From Streptomyces violaceusniger Tu 4113 (GTDB lineage: Bacteria; Actinomycetota; Actinomycetes; Streptomycetales; Streptomycetaceae), in NCBI RefSeq assembly GCF_000147815.2, contig NC_015957.1, forward strand, positions 1,674,001 through 1,738,000: a DNA stretch of 64,000 bases. Reading direction: 5' to 3'. A program made the translations under genes and the position numbers. Shown here piece after piece: positions 35,718 through 46,839 of this stretch (positions within the stretch are counted from its first letter, which is position 1; each line of letters starts with the position of its first letter). Under the pieces are notes generated by a model. The model saw only the letters and a program-made list of their open reading frames with translations, ran no database searches and was not told the origin of the DNA.

Positions 35718-36095
35718 ATGGATTACGAGACGTTCATCAGCACCGTCTCCCAGCGCTCCGGCCTCCCGCGCGAGCAGGCGGAGGCCTTCACCCACGCCAC
35801 CCTGGCGACCCTGGCCGAACGGATCACCAGGGGCGAGGCGGACGACCTTGCCTCGGAGCTGCCCAAGGGGCTCAAGGAGTCGCTCGTGTCTCCGACCCCG
35901 GAGGCCGAGGGCTTCGGGCTCGACGAGTTCGTCAACAGGGTGAGCACGCGGGCCCGGACCAGTCCGGAAGTCGCCCGGGAAGGCGCGGCAGCGGTGCTGA
36001 GCACCGTCCGGGAGGCGGTCAGCGGGGGTGAGTTCCGTCATGTCATGTCGCAGTTGCCGAACGAGTTCGAGGAACTCGTCCACACTCCGGCCTGA
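35718..36095 (+). CDS. DUF2267 family protein
   Basis: A 125-residue helical protein starting [20 protein letters not shown], with LPKGLKESL and [20 protein letters not shown]. It matches DUF2267, a family of two related helical repeats with a conserved LP.g..E pattern, seen twice here ([18 protein letters not shown]). Function unknown; it is often found with stress and hemerythrin-type genes. GAGAGG lies upstream of the ATG. It precedes the helicase gene by 14 bp, so the two probably form an operon. It is the first gene of the cassette flanked by sdaA repeats. Confidence 0.85.
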   Translation: MDYETFISTVSQRSGLPREQAEAFTHATLATLAERITRGEADDLASELPKGLKESLVSPTPEAEGFGLDEFVNRVSTRARTSPEVAREGAAAVLSTVREAVSGGEFRHVMSQLPNEFEELVHTPA

Positions 36096-36109
36096 CCTGC
36101 CGTGCGGCC

Positions 36110-37789
36110 ATGACAACAGACGCGCCCGCCGAACAGATCGGCTTCGCCGACCTGCGACTGCGGCCTGAGCTACTGCGGGCACTCGCGGGGCTGGGCTACG
36201 AGGAGCCGACCCCGATCCAGCGCGAGGCCATCCCTCCGCTGCTGGACGGCCGCGATCTGCTGGGCCAGGCCGCCACGGGAACCGGGAAAACCGCCGCATT
36301 CGCCCTGCCGGTGCTTCAGCGCATCAGCCAGGACGGTGGTGGGGCGGAGCCGTCGGCCCTGGTCCTGGTGCCCACCCGTGAGCTGGCCATGCAGGCGTCG
36401 GAGGCCATCCACCGCTACGGGCGCGACCTGGGCACCCGGGTCCTGCCCGTCTACGGCGGGCAGCCGATCGGGCGGCAGTTGCGCGCCCTGGAGCGCGGCG
36501 TCGACGTGGTGGTGGCGACACCGGGCCGGGCGCTCGACCATATCGGGCGCGGGACGCTGCGGCTCGACAGCCTGGAGACACTGGTGCTGGACGAGGCCGA
36601 CGAAATGCTCGACATGGGCTTCGCCGAGGACATCGACGCGATACTCGAGGGCACACCGGCGGATCGCCAGACCGTGCTCTTCTCCGCGACGATGCCGGCG
36701 CGCATCGACGCCATGGCCCGGCGCCATCTGCGCGGCCCGGTACGCATCCAGATCGAGCGGGAGAAACCGGCCCCCGGTGAGACGCCCAAGGTGCGGCAGT
36801 CCGCATACGTCGTGGCACGGGCGCAGAAACCCGCCGCGCTCGGTCGGGTGCTGGACGTGGAGTCGCCGGAGGCCACCATCGTCTTCTGCCGGACGCGGGA
36901 CCAGGTCGACCAGCTCACCGAAACGCTCAACGGACGGGGATACCGCGCCGAGGCACTGCACGGCGGAATGGGCCAGGAACAGCGGGACCGGGTCATGGGT
37001 CGGGTGCGCGGCGGCACCGCGGACCTGCTGGTCGCTACCGATGTGGCCGCCCGCGGGCTGGACATCGAGCAGCTCACCCATGTGGTCAATTACGACGTGC
37101 CCTCCGCGCCGGAGTCCTATGTCCACCGGATCGGCCGGGTCGGGCGGGCCGGGCGGGAGGGTGTCGCCATCACGCTGGCCGAGCCCCGGGAACATCGGAT
37201 GCTCAAGGCGATCGAGCGGACGACCCGGCGGCAGATCCGCGTGGAGAAGGTGCCGACCGTCGCCGATCTGCGCGCCCGTCGGCTGGAACTGACCCGAGCG
37301 GCACTGCAGGAATCCATCGTCGAGGACGATCTCGACCGCTTCCGGGTGGTGGTGGAGACCCTCACGGACGAGTTCGACGTGATGGATGTGGCGCTGGCCG
37401 CGGTCAAGCTGGCGCATGAGGCAGGGGGCGCGGCGGTCGACGAGGAGGAGATTCCCGAAGTCGCTCCCCGCGGCGGGCGCGGGGACCGTGAGGGGCGCGG
37501 CGCACCGGGCCGCGGCCCGCGGGGGACCAGGGCCCCCGCGGAGGGCATGACGCGCTTGTTCATCGGTGCCGGGCGCAGCGCGGGCATCAGGCCACAGGAT
37601 CTGGTGGGCGCCATCGCCGGGGAGTCCCGGCTGAGCGGGCGGGACATCGGCTCGATCGAGATCGCCGACCGCTTCTCCCTGGTGGAAGTCCCCGCCTCCG
37701 CGGTCGACGAGGTGATCCGCGCGTTGCGCGGCACCACCCTCAAGGGCCGGAAGCCGATCGTCCGGCGGGAGCGCGACCGGGCGGGCTGA
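36110..37789 (+). CDS. DEAD-box RNA helicase (DeaD/CsdA-like)
   Basis: A 559-residue ATP-dependent RNA helicase. The Q motif is YEEPTPIQ and motif I is ATGTGKT. PTRELA and TPGRALD follow, then DEAD (VLDEADEML), SAT, and the C-terminal [10 protein letters not shown] and [12 protein letters not shown] basic, Gly-Arg-rich linker (~450-475) joins to a DbpA-type RNA-binding domain ([20 protein letters not shown]), as in DeaD, which remodels rRNA and mRNA structure in the cold. It lies inside the cassette bracketed by sdaA repeats, so it may be an extra copy. Confidence 0.93.
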   Translation: MTTDAPAEQIGFADLRLRPELLRALAGLGYEEPTPIQREAIPPLLDGRDLLGQAATGTGKTAAFALPVLQRISQDGGGAEPSALVLVPTRELAMQASEAIHRYGRDLGTRVLPVYGGQPIGRQLRALERGVDVVVATPGRALDHIGRGTLRLDSLETLVLDEADEMLDMGFAEDIDAILEGTPADRQTVLFSATMPARIDAMARRHLRGPVRIQIEREKPAPGETPKVRQSAYVVARAQKPAALGRVLDVESPEATIVFCRTRDQVDQLTETLNGRGYRAEALHGGMGQEQRDRVMGRVRGGTADLLVATDVAARGLDIEQLTHVVNYDVPSAPESYVHRIGRVGRAGREGVAITLAEPREHRMLKAIERTTRRQIRVEKVPTVADLRARRLELTRAALQESIVEDDLDRFRVVVETLTDEFDVMDVALAAVKLAHEAGGAAVDEEEIPEVAPRGGRGDREGRGAPGRGPRGTRAPAEGMTRLFIGAGRSAGIRPQDLVGAIAGESRLSGRDIGSIEIADRFSLVEVPASAVDEVIRALRGTTLKGRKPIVRRERDRAG

Positions 37790-38010
37790 CCCGCGGCGCC
37801 GCACCCGGGAGTTACCTTCGGCCGGGCTCAAGCGCTGGTGAAATACGGTCTGTTCGCGGTTCAGGACCACCGCGGCACCAGAGGGGGACAGCGTGCCCCC
37901 AGGGCGAGTGACATACACCACGGACCACGCGAGGACTCCGCCGGTCGTCGTCAGCGGCGTTCAGCTTCACCGTCGTGCGTAACCATCTCTCACCACGCGC
38001 TGTCCGCCGG

Positions 38011-38586
38011 TCACGCCGGGTGGTGGAGGGCGGCCGCCACCGCGGTCCTGATCAGGACCGGGTGGGGCCTTACGGGGACACCCTCGACGAGTACGGTCGG
38101 CGTGGCGCTCACCCCGCGTTCGGCCGCCTTGGCGGTGACGTACGGAGGCCAGTCCAGATGGACACCGTCGCGCACGCACGCGGCGAAGGCGTCGTTCAGC
38201 CCGACCCGCAGGCCGAGCGCGATCAGCTCCTCGTCACTGAGCCCGGGGCCGCCCTCCGGCGGCTGGTTGGCGAAGAGTGTGTAGAGGTACTCCATGAATG
38301 CCCCGCCGTCGGAGGCGCAGCCCGAGGCGGCCGAGGCGCGGGTGGAGTACCGGCTGGTCGACATGGCGTCCAGGAAGGCCATCGGGTGATAGACCAACGT
38401 CACCTGACCCTCGGTGACCATGGCATCGAGCAGCGGCCCCGATGTCTCCTCGAACATCCGGCAGAAGGGGCACTGGAAGTCGATATAGGCATCGATGATC
38501 ACTGGGCCGTTGCCGACGACGACGCCATCGCCTTCCTGAGGCGCGTGAGCCGGCACCCGAGCCGGGAGTGGCGTCTGCGGTTGCAT
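38011..38586 (-). CDS. DsbA-family thioredoxin-fold protein
   Basis: A 191-residue protein. IDAYIDFQCPFCRMFEE carries a CPFC active site, and a cis-proline follows in SATPTVLVEGVPV. It belongs to the DsbA/thioredoxin_4 group that makes or isomerises disulfides. No clear signal peptide is present, so it may act in the cytoplasm or remain uncleaved. GAGGAG lies 8 nt before the ATG at 38586. It converges on the helicase gene; the 221-bp gap between them shows no gene. Confidence 0.85.
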   Translation of the reverse strand: MQPQTPLPARVPAHAPQEGDGVVVGNGPVIIDAYIDFQCPFCRMFEETSGPLLDAMVTEGQVTLVYHPMAFLDAMSTSRYSTRASAASGCASDGGAFMEYLYTLFANQPPEGGPGLSDEELIALGLRVGLNDAFAACVRDGVHLDWPPYVTAKAAERGVSATPTVLVEGVPVRPHPVLIRTAVAAALHHPA

Positions 38587-38772
38587 GTGGTTCTCCTCGC
38601 GGCTGGAAACGGCGGTGGGGGCTGGATGTCCCGCTCTTCTGCGTCCTCGGAGTAGCCGCATTCCAGTACATAACGCGCAACGGACGCCGAGGGTGCACGA
38701 CGGGGCGGGCCGCGACGGGCGACCCGCCCCTCGGCCCGGTATGCGGCCGACCTCGCGGTCCGCCGCCCACGG

Positions 38773-39354
38773 TCAGCCGGCGGCGCTCTTCAGGAGGTCC
38801 TTCGTCCGGTCGACGAGTGAGGCGAACGGCCCCACCGCCCACTGAGCCGCGGGGGACCCGGCCACGCCCGGGTGCGGGTGCGTCGGGGCGATCTTCTCCG
38901 TCATCTGCAGCTTCGTTCCCATGCTCCGGCGCTTGTCCTCGGAGCAATCCCGCAGGATCGCGGGGAACTCCTCCCGCTCCTCGTGCTCGGCGTGGTCGAT
39001 GACCGCCTTCTCGAATCCGGCCAGCCTTCTGTCGAATTCGGCAGTTGAGACGTCCATCTTCTCGAGCTCGACGAGAACCTTGTTCGCTTCCTTCTCCTCC
39101 TTGTTGCGGGCGCTGGCCTCCTGCTCACCGGCTGTTTCCTTCGCGACCGGGCGCAGAATCATCTCCTCGCCGGTCTCATGCACCGCGAGGAGGGCCCGCA
39201 ACTCGTCAAAAGCCTGCTGCTTGTGCTTGCCCTCGGCGCCCTTCACATCCGAGAAAAGGTCGCGGATGCGTGCGTGCTGGTCGAGCAGAATGGCCACCAC
39301 ATCACCCTTCGGCAGCTTCGCTGCCTCCGCACGTTCGGTCTGCGCAGTGCTCAT
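38773..39354 (-). CDS. Hemerythrin HHE-domain protein
   Basis: A 193-residue protein with a four-helix hemerythrin-like domain. LDQHARIRDLFSDVKGAEGK contains the first histidine motif, AVHETGEEMILRP the second and IDHAEHEEREEFPAIL the third. These His/Glu residues bind a di-iron centre that senses or scavenges O2, NO or peroxide in related proteins. The C-terminus (KLQMTEKIAPTHPHPGV) is typical of the actinobacterial subgroup. It is followed downstream by the DsbA-like gene on the same strand with a 186-bp gap. Confidence 0.9.
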   Translation of the reverse strand: MSTAQTERAEAAKLPKGDVVAILLDQHARIRDLFSDVKGAEGKHKQQAFDELRALLAVHETGEEMILRPVAKETAGEQEASARNKEEKEANKVLVELEKMDVSTAEFDRRLAGFEKAVIDHAEHEEREEFPAILRDCSEDKRRSMGTKLQMTEKIAPTHPHPGVAGSPAAQWAVGPFASLVDRTKDLLKSAAG

Positions 39355-39521
39355 GACGCTGTCCTCCGCATTTCGATGGATGTCAGCTCATAGGGTGACC
39401 AGAATCGGGCGGCGGAAACCGGTGTGCCACCTGATTGGGTCCCTGGGCTACGGGCACCTCAGGCGAGGCACGGCGGAACCGAGCACCGTGCCACTCGAGC
39501 CTGTGAAGGGAAGGATCGGCC

Positions 39522-39716
39522 ATGGCGAAGCCCAACCCCACCGACCTGCAGAAGGCACTCAAGAACGCGAGCTACCCGGCCGACAAGGAGTCCCTGGTGG
39601 AACGCGCCAAGGACAACGGGGCGGACCGTGAGCTGGTCGACCAGCTGTCCCACCTCAAGAAGGGCAGCTTCGAAGGCCCTGACGAGGTCCAGAAAGCCGT
39701 GTTCAAGGGGAAGTGA
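39522..39716 (+). CDS. DUF2795-like small protein
   Basis: A 64-residue protein (MAKPNPTDLQKALKNASYPA...). It resembles DUF2795: a helix, a YPADKESLVERAKDNGAD block and a final LKKGSFEGPDEVQKAVF. AAGGGAAGGATC lies upstream of the ATG. Function unknown; such proteins are small, helical and stress-associated in actinobacteria. Last gene of the cassette, convergent with sdaA. Confidence 0.75.
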   Translation: MAKPNPTDLQKALKNASYPADKESLVERAKDNGADRELVDQLSHLKKGSFEGPDEVQKAVFKGK

Positions 39717-39833
39717 ACGTCGCCGTAACGACACCGCACCCACCCGGACATCCCAGAGAGTTTTCAGGGACTTTTCGCGGGCTTTCACGCCTGTCCGAGG
39801 ACTTCCGAGGGACTTTCCGCCGTGTAAGCAGGG

Positions 39834-39880
39834 CAGGCCCTGACAGCGCCGAAAGCTGCGAACGCGCTGGTCAGGGCCTG
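39834..39880 (-). terminator. Hairpin after sdaA
   Basis: CAGGCCCTGACAGCGC (39834-39849) pairs with GCGCTGGTCAGGGCCTG (39864-39880), with one bulged base and a 14-nt loop. It starts 5 bp after the sdaA stop on the minus strand. It has no long U-run, but the stem is very stable and is a plausible terminator for sdaA. Confidence 0.7.
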
Positions 39881-39885
39881 TTTCC

Positions 39886-41268
<1,383 letters not shown>

Positions 41269-41407
41269 CGGGGGACTCCTTCGTCTGCACGCGGGGGGAG
41301 GCGTGCGGGCCGTGCGGGGGTGGTGCGGGCCGTGCGGGGGTGGTGCGGGCCGTGCGGGGGTGATGCGGCGGGGGCGCGCCAGGGCGGGCGCGCCCCCGTG
41401 TCCAGGG

Positions 41408-42673
41408 TTACTTGGACAGATGGGCGTACAGCGGGTGCTTGTCGGCCAGGGCGGGGACCCGGGCCCTCAGCGCCTCCGCGTCGTAGGACGGCTTGAGCGT
41501 CTGCGCGATGACGTCGGCGACCTCGCGGAAGTCCTCCGCGGTGAAGCCGCGCGTGGCCAGCGCCGGGGTGCCGATCCGCAGACCGGAGGTGACCATCGGG
41601 GGCCGCGGGTCGTTCGGGATCGCGTTGCGGTTGACCGTGATGCCGACCTCGTGGAGCCGGTCCTCGGCCTGCCGTCCGTCCAGCTCCGAGTCGCGCAGAT
41701 CGACCAGGACCAGATGGACGTCGGTGCCACCGGACAGGACGGCGACGCCCGCCTCCCGCACATCGGGCTGGGTCAGGCGCTCGGCGAGGATCCGGGCGCC
41801 CTCCAGCGTGCGCTCCTGGCGCTCCTTGAAGGCCGAGCCCGCGGCGACCTTGAAGGAGACCGCCTTGGCCGCGATGACATGCTCCAGCGGGCCGCCCTGC
41901 TGACCCGGGAAGACCGCCGAGTTGATCTTCTTGGCCAGATCGGCGGTGGAGAGGATCACGCCACCGCGCGGACCGCCCAGGGTCTTGTGGGTGGTGGTGG
42001 TCACCACATGGGCGTGCGGTACGGGCGAGGGGTGCAGCCCGGCCGCCACCAGACCCGCGAAGTGGGCCATGTCGACCATCAGGTACGCGCCGACCTCGTC
42101 CGCGATCCGGCGGAAGGCCGCGAAGTCGAGCTGGCGGGGGTAGGCCGACCAGCCCGCGATCACCATCTTGGGGCGGTGCTCCTTGGCCAGCCGCTCGACC
42201 TCGTCCATGTCGACCAGACCGGTCTCGGCGTCCACGTGGTAGGGCACCACGTTGTAGAGCTTGCCGGAGAAGTTGATCTTCATGCCGTGGGTCAGATGGC
42301 CGCCGTGCGCCAGGTTCAGCCCCAGGATGGTGTCGCCGGGGGAGAGCAGGGCGAACATCGCGGCCGCGTTGGCCTGGGCGCCCGAATGCGGCTGGACGTT
42401 CGCCGCCTCGGCGCCGAAGAGCTCCTTCACCCGGTCGATGGCGATCTGCTCGACCACATCGACGTGCTCACAGCCGCCGTAGTAGCGGCGGCCGGGGTAG
42501 CCCTCGGCGTACTTGTTGGTCAGGACCGAGCCCTGGGCCTCCATGACCGCCGCCGGAGCGAAGTTCTCCGAGGCGATCATCTCCAGGGTGGACTGCTGGC
42601 GGTGGAGTTCGGCGTCGACGGCGGCGGCGACATCCGGGTCGAGCTCGTGCAGGGAGCTGTTGAGAAGCGACAT
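41408..42673 (-). CDS. glyA: Serine hydroxymethyltransferase
   Basis: A 421-residue PLP enzyme that interconverts serine and glycine with tetrahydrofolate. The PLP lysine lies in [15 protein letters not shown]. The N-terminal [17 protein letters not shown] and [14 protein letters not shown] regions are typical. Normal length. It lies 25 bp downstream of gcvH and upstream of sdaA. The gcvT-gcvH-glyA-sdaA run puts glycine cleavage, serine synthesis and serine breakdown under related control. Confidence 0.97.
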   Translation of the reverse strand: MSLLNSSLHELDPDVAAAVDAELHRQQSTLEMIASENFAPAAVMEAQGSVLTNKYAEGYPGRRYYGGCEHVDVVEQIAIDRVKELFGAEAANVQPHSGAQANAAAMFALLSPGDTILGLNLAHGGHLTHGMKINFSGKLYNVVPYHVDAETGLVDMDEVERLAKEHRPKMVIAGWSAYPRQLDFAAFRRIADEVGAYLMVDMAHFAGLVAAGLHPSPVPHAHVVTTTTHKTLGGPRGGVILSTADLAKKINSAVFPGQQGGPLEHVIAAKAVSFKVAAGSAFKERQERTLEGARILAERLTQPDVREAGVAVLSGGTDVHLVLVDLRDSELDGRQAEDRLHEVGITVNRNAIPNDPRPPMVTSGLRIGTPALATRGFTAEDFREVADVIAQTLKPSYDAEALRARVPALADKHPLYAHLSK

Positions 42674-42698
42674 CAGGGTCCCGATCGGAAGAGGAGGG

Positions 42699-43079
42699 TC
42701 AGTTTTCGGCGAAGGCGGTGTACGCGTCGGCGGAGAGCAGTTCCTCCGGCTCGCCCGTCACCCGCACCTTGAACAGCCAGCCGCCCTCGAAGGGGGCGGA
42801 ATTCACCAGCGCCGGATCGTTCACCACGTCCTCGTTGATCTCGGTGACCTCACCGGAGACCGGCGAGTACAGGTCGCTGACCGACTTCGTGGACTCCAGC
42901 TCACCGCAGGTTTCACCGGCGGTGACGGCGGAGCCGACGTCCGGGAGCTGGACATAGACGACATCGCCGAGCGCGTTGGCCGCGAATTCGGTGATGCCGA
43001 TCGTCGACACGCCGTCCTCGTCGGCGGCCGACAGCCACTCGTGCTCCTTGCTGTAGCGAAGCTGCTGGGGGTTGCTCAT
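42699..43079 (-). CDS. gcvH: Glycine cleavage system H protein
   Basis: A 126-residue lipoyl carrier. The lipoylated lysine is in [35 protein letters not shown] and EGGWLFKV match the family start and end. It shuttles the aminomethyl intermediate between P, T and L proteins. AGGAGA lies upstream of the ATG. It is separated from gcvT by 280 bp holding a tandem repeat, but is on the same strand and probably in the same riboswitch-controlled unit. Confidence 0.97.
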   Translation of the reverse strand: MSNPQQLRYSKEHEWLSAADEDGVSTIGITEFAANALGDVVYVQLPDVGSAVTAGETCGELESTKSVSDLYSPVSGEVTEINEDVVNDPALVNSAPFEGGWLFKVRVTGEPEELLSADAYTAFAEN

Positions 43080-43145
43080 GGTCCGATTCTCCTGGATACG
43101 GGGGAGTGCTTGGGAAACGGGTCTTAGCTGGTGGGACGCGACGCC

Positions 43146-43280
43146 GGTGGGTGCGGTGCCGTGGGAGCGGTGCCAGCGGGTGTGACGCCGGTGGGTGCGG
43201 TGCCAGCGGGTGTGACGCCGGTGGGTGCGGTGCCAGCGGGTGTGACGCCGGTGGGTGCGGTGCCGGCGCCATGTGACGCC
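43146..43280. repeat. 30-bp tandem repeat between gcvT and gcvH
   Basis: Four 30-bp copies start at 43161, 43191, 43221 and 43251. The unit begins GTGGGTGCGGTGCCAGCGGG; the second and third are identical, the first has one change and the last is degenerate. A half unit precedes them (43146-43160). There are no spacers, so this is not a CRISPR array. It may form structure in the transcript between the two genes. Confidence 0.85.
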
Positions 43281-43359
43281 GGCGGAAGCGGCGACGGTGG
43301 ACGCCGTGCCGGTCCATATGAGGACGACGGTGGGGCGCGACGCGTTGCGGCGGGACCGC

Positions 43360-44487
43360 TCAGCGCTCGCGCCGGTAGAAGGGGAGCGCCACGACCTCGT
43401 AAGGCTCCCGGGTGCCCCTGATGTCCACCGAGACTCCCTCGGTGCCGGGCTTCGCGTACTCCGGGTCCACGTACGCCATCGCGATCGGCCTGCCCAGCGT
43501 CGGGGAGGGCGCGCCGGAGGTGACCTGGCCGATCTGTGAGCCGTCGGCGGCCACCACGGCGTATCCGGCGCGCGGCACCCGGCGGCCCTCGGCGACCAGG
43601 CCGACCAGGGTGCGCGGGCTGACGGTGTCCGCCTCGCGGGAGGCGGCCTCCAGGGCCTGGCGGCCGACGAAGTCGCCCGGCTTGTCGAACTTCACCACCC
43701 GGCCGAGCCCCGCGTCGAAGGGGGTGGTGTCGGTGGTCAGCTCGTTCCCGTACAGCGGCATGCCCGCCTCGAGACGCAGGGTGTCCCGGCAGGACAGACC
43801 GCAGGGCACCAGGCCCACCGGGGCCCCCGCCTCGGTCAGCGCGTCCCAGACCCGCTCGGCGTCGTCCGGCGCCAGGAACAGCTCGAAGCCGTCCTCGCCC
43901 GTGTAGCCGGTGCGGGCGATCATGGCGGGGACGCCCGCGACGGTGCCCGGCAGCCCGGCGTAGTACTTGAGCCCCTCGAGGTCGGCGTCGGTCAGGCTGC
44001 CCAGGATCCCGGGGGACTCGGGCCCCTGGACGGCGATCAGCGCATAGGCGTCGCGGTCGTCCCTTACGGTCGCCTCGAAACCGCCGGCCCGCTCGGTCAG
44101 CGCGTCCAGCACCACCTGGGCGTTGGAGGCGTTGGCCACGACCAGGAACTCCTCGTCCCCGAGGCGGTAGACGATCAGGTCGTCCAGGATGCCGCCCTCG
44201 TCGTCGCAGACCATGGTGTAGCGGGCGCGGCCCACGGCGAGCGCGGACAGCCGGCCGACCAGTGCGTGATCCAGGGCCTCTCCGGCCTGCGAACCGATGA
44301 GAGAGATCTCACCCATATGGGAGAGATCGAAAAGCCCGGCGTGAGTGCGCACCGCGGTGTGCTCGTCGCGCTCGCTGCCGTAGCGCAGCGGCATGTCCCA
44401 GCCGGCGAAGTCGGTCATGGTGGCGCCGAGCGCACGGTGCCGTGCGTCCAGGGCGGTACGGCGTGGGGTGGGCGGGGCGTCGGTCAC
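43360..44487 (-). CDS. gcvT: Glycine cleavage system T protein (aminomethyltransferase)
   Basis: A 375-residue folate-dependent aminomethyltransferase that transfers the methylene group from H-protein-bound glycine to tetrahydrofolate, releasing ammonia. Recognised from [52 protein letters not shown] and [16 protein letters not shown]. The ATG at 44487 lies behind a tandem glycine riboswitch. The P protein gene is not in the window, as is usual in Streptomyces, where gcvP is elsewhere. Confidence 0.96.
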   Translation of the reverse strand: MTDAPPTPRRTALDARHRALGATMTDFAGWDMPLRYGSERDEHTAVRTHAGLFDLSHMGEISLIGSQAGEALDHALVGRLSALAVGRARYTMVCDDEGGILDDLIVYRLGDEEFLVVANASNAQVVLDALTERAGGFEATVRDDRDAYALIAVQGPESPGILGSLTDADLEGLKYYAGLPGTVAGVPAMIARTGYTGEDGFELFLAPDDAERVWDALTEAGAPVGLVPCGLSCRDTLRLEAGMPLYGNELTTDTTPFDAGLGRVVKFDKPGDFVGRQALEAASREADTVSPRTLVGLVAEGRRVPRAGYAVVAADGSQIGQVTSGAPSPTLGRPIAMAYVDPEYAKPGTEGVSVDIRGTREPYEVVALPFYRRER

Positions 44488-44552
44488 GATTCAGGCTCCA
44501 GGAGATCGGGGTCGCGCGACGGCGAGGACGTACGACAAGGACGCGTGCGTCC

Positions 44553-44762
44553 TCCCCATCTGTCATCGGAACCTGAGAGGTTCGCCGTGACGCCCGTAAG
44601 GGGCCCGGGTTGCACCTTGGGTGGAGCCGCGCCCGCGGCTCGCTTTTCAGATCTGCCTCGTCCACGCGGTATCGGGGCCTGAGAGATTCAAGGGAGGACT
44701 TGCTCCTTCGGCGCCCTGGGCACCCGGCACGACTGCCGGTGACCAAGGACTCTCCCGCGCGG
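44553..44762 (-). promoter_or_regulatory. Tandem glycine riboswitch upstream of gcvT
   Basis: Read on the minus strand, the first aptamer opens with GGGAGAGTCC, has GGCGCCGAAGGAGCAAGTCC and closes with AATCTCTCAGGCCCC. The short linker and second aptamer contain CACCCAAGGTGCAA and ACCTCTCAGGTTCCGATGA, ending ACAGATGGGGA. These are the conserved glycine-aptamer elements (RF00504 type). Streptomyces griseus is known to activate its glycine cleavage genes with such switches when glycine is high. About 65 bp separate it from the gcvT start; the rest of the 449-bp gap holds the divergent promoter of the AAA-ATPase gene. Confidence 0.93.
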
Positions 44763-44936
44763 ATTCAAGCGGCCGGTATGGAGTTGCGCGCACATCATCG
44801 CATGTGTGGCCCAGAAAGGAAGCCCCGATCGGGGCGGCTCCGGCCCGATCGGGCAGAGGCAGCCTTGATGGACATTACCTTTTCTTGACACTCTGCGGGT
44901 ACGAGCAGCGTTGACCGACCTGGGAGGACGATCACG

Positions 44937-45638
44937 GTGCATGGGCAGGGAACATACGAGAGCTCGCAAAGGCTCCTGCCGGCACGGCGTGGCCGCGTCC
45001 CCTCCGGGTCGACGGCCATCCCCGGCCGGCGCATCGCGGTGCACGACCTGCGCGGCCAGGTGCGGGGCGGCGGCGGCGCGGACCCGCGTGAGCTGCGCTT
45101 TCCGGTGGGGGACGTGCTGGTCGCCTCCGGGCTGCCGGGCGCCGGCAAGAGCACGCTGATCAACCGGACGGTGCCTCTCCTGGACGGGACGGGCACGGTC
45201 GTCATCCGGGTGGACTCGCAGAACACCCGGGAGGCGTGGGAGCGCCGGATGCCCGGCTGGCTGCCGTACGCGCTCTACCGCCCGCTGGTCCGGTACGCCC
45301 ACTACGCCGGGCTGCGCCGGGCGCTGCGCTCGAACGTGAGCGTCGTGGTGCACGACTGCGGCGCGCTGCCATGGGTCCGCCGCTGGCTGGCCCGGGACGC
45401 GCGGCGCCGGGGCCGCAGTCTCCACATGGTGCTGCTGGACGTGGACGCCACCATGGCCCTTGAGGGCCAGGCCGCCCGTGGCCGCGGGGTCTCTGGCTAT
45501 GCCTTCGGCCGGCATCGGCGCGCGATGCGGCGGCTGATCGCGGGGATGGAGGAGGGGCGGCCGCCGGCGGGGTGCGCCTCGGCGGTGCTGCTGGACCGCT
45601 CGACCGCGAGGGAGCTGCGCTGCATTTCCTTCGAGTGA
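44937..45638 (+). CDS. P-loop AAA-family ATPase/kinase-like protein
   Basis: A 233-residue protein with a Walker A motif GLPGAGKST near residue 65 and a downstream VVVHDCGALPW that could be Walker B. HMVLLDVDATMALEGQAARG and YAFGRHRRAMRRLI complete a shikimate-kinase-like P-loop fold; it could phosphorylate a small molecule or RNA end. The GTG at 44937 follows GGAGGA. It is conserved beside gcvT in Streptomyces by my recollection, with no known role. Divergent from gcvT, it shares the riboswitch intergenic region. Confidence 0.8.
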   Translation: MHGQGTYESSQRLLPARRGRVPSGSTAIPGRRIAVHDLRGQVRGGGGADPRELRFPVGDVLVASGLPGAGKSTLINRTVPLLDGTGTVVIRVDSQNTREAWERRMPGWLPYALYRPLVRYAHYAGLRRALRSNVSVVVHDCGALPWVRRWLARDARRRGRSLHMVLLDVDATMALEGQAARGRGVSGYAFGRHRRAMRRLIAGMEEGRPPAGCASAVLLDRSTARELRCISFE

Positions 45639-45688
45639 GCCCCGCACCAGAAGTGAGCCCCGCACCAGAAGTGAGCCCCGCACCAGAA
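45635..45688. repeat. Three 18-bp tandem repeats after the ATPase gene
   Basis: GTGAGCCCCGCACCAGAA occurs three times in a row (45635, 45653, 45671), followed by a partial copy. The first copy includes the TGA stop of the ATPase gene. The rest of the ~280-bp gap to the SseB gene shows no gene. Confidence 0.85.
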
Positions 45689-45919
45689 GTGAGCCATGCA
45701 CGGGAGGGAACGGGGCATCCCCGTTCCGCGGGGAGGAAGGGAAACGCCGGGTGACCTTGGCCGAAAATCGGCCACCGAGGCATCACCCAGTGTGACGGTG
45801 GCGTGGGGGCCGGGCGAGGTGGGGAAGTGCTGTGGAGATGACGCCGCCCCCGCCGGCCCCGGGCCGCCCAGCCGCTAGGGTGCTTTGGGCAGGTAGGACG
45901 AGATGGCGGTTGGACGAAG

Positions 45920-46726
45920 ATGAGCTTCCCGGAGCAGTACGGCATGGCCCCGGCTCACGGAGGATTCCCCGACGGCGCGCAGACCGCGTATCCGGCGTTT
46001 CCCGGCAATGAGCTCGAAGAGGTGATGGCCGCCTCGATCGACGTCCCCGGGGCCGGAGCGCGCATCGTCGAGACGCTCTCCCGCAGCCATATCTGGGTTC
46101 CGCTGCCAGGCGGCGGTGGCCCGGGCAGCCCGAGCCTCGATCTGCCCACGATGGAGATCGAAGGCGCCGCGTATGTCCCGGTGTTCAGCTCCGAGCAGCA
46201 GTTCCTGCAGCTCGTCGGCTCCCATATGTCCTTCACCATCGCCCCGGCCGTGGAGTTCGCCCGCGGGCTGCCGCCCCAGCTCGGCATCGCGGTGAACCCC
46301 GGTGGTGCGGTGGTCGTACCGCTGCCTCCGCCCGCCGTCCGGGAGCTGTGCCGTGCCGGGCGCAGCGAGCTCGACGGCCTGGCCACCGGGGGCAGGGTGC
46401 GGCTCTTCGAACCGGACTGGCAGGACGAGCCGGTGGACTTCCTGGCCGCCGCCGGGATCGAGTTCGCCAAGGGCAGTGGGGTGCGGACCGCCCGGCGCGC
46501 GCTGGCCAGCGTCGAGGGCGACGAGCCGGCGCTCTTCGTCGGCGTGCAGCTCGATGCCCCCGGCCCCGAGGGCCAGGCGCGCGCGGTGGACGCGCTGGGC
46601 CGCGCCCTCGGCGCGGTGCCCGTGCGGTGGAAGGTCCAGCTCGTGCTGCTGGATGTGGCGCAGGGGGATCCGGTGGTCGACTGGATGATGGGGCGCGTAC
46701 GGCCGTTCTACGACCGTGACCTCTGA
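45920..46726 (+). CDS. SseB family protein (first copy)
   Basis: A 268-residue protein with an N-terminal SseB domain (IWVPLPGGGG; AAYVPVFSSEQQFLQLVG; FARGLPPQLGIAVNPGG) and a C-terminal SseB_C-like part (VQLDAPGPEGQARAVDALG; VPVRWKVQLVLLDVAQGD). In E. coli sseB mutants show enhanced serine sensitivity; the mechanism is unknown. Its position next to the serine/glycine genes makes that link attractive here. The ATG at 45920 begins MSFPEQYGM. A second SseB-like gene follows after 113 bp. Confidence 0.85.
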   Translation: MSFPEQYGMAPAHGGFPDGAQTAYPAFPGNELEEVMAASIDVPGAGARIVETLSRSHIWVPLPGGGGPGSPSLDLPTMEIEGAAYVPVFSSEQQFLQLVGSHMSFTIAPAVEFARGLPPQLGIAVNPGGAVVVPLPPPAVRELCRAGRSELDGLATGGRVRLFEPDWQDEPVDFLAAAGIEFAKGSGVRTARRALASVEGDEPALFVGVQLDAPGPEGQARAVDALGRALGAVPVRWKVQLVLLDVAQGDPVVDWMMGRVRPFYDRDL

Positions 46727-46839
46727 CTCGCCCCAGGGGTCCGCTACGGGGGCCCGTAAGCTGGTTTGATGACCAGGAGGGGTGCGAGCACGCTCCCCGG
46801 TGAGGTGCGGACAAAGGGCGAGAGAAGGGGCGGTCCCAG

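Noticed and set aside
37790..38010. A gene between the helicase and DsbA-like genes
   Set aside because: Frames here are short shadows extending from the flanking genes, without ribosome sites.
43146..43280. CRISPR array
   Set aside because: The 30-bp units are contiguous with no unique spacers, and no cas gene is in the window.
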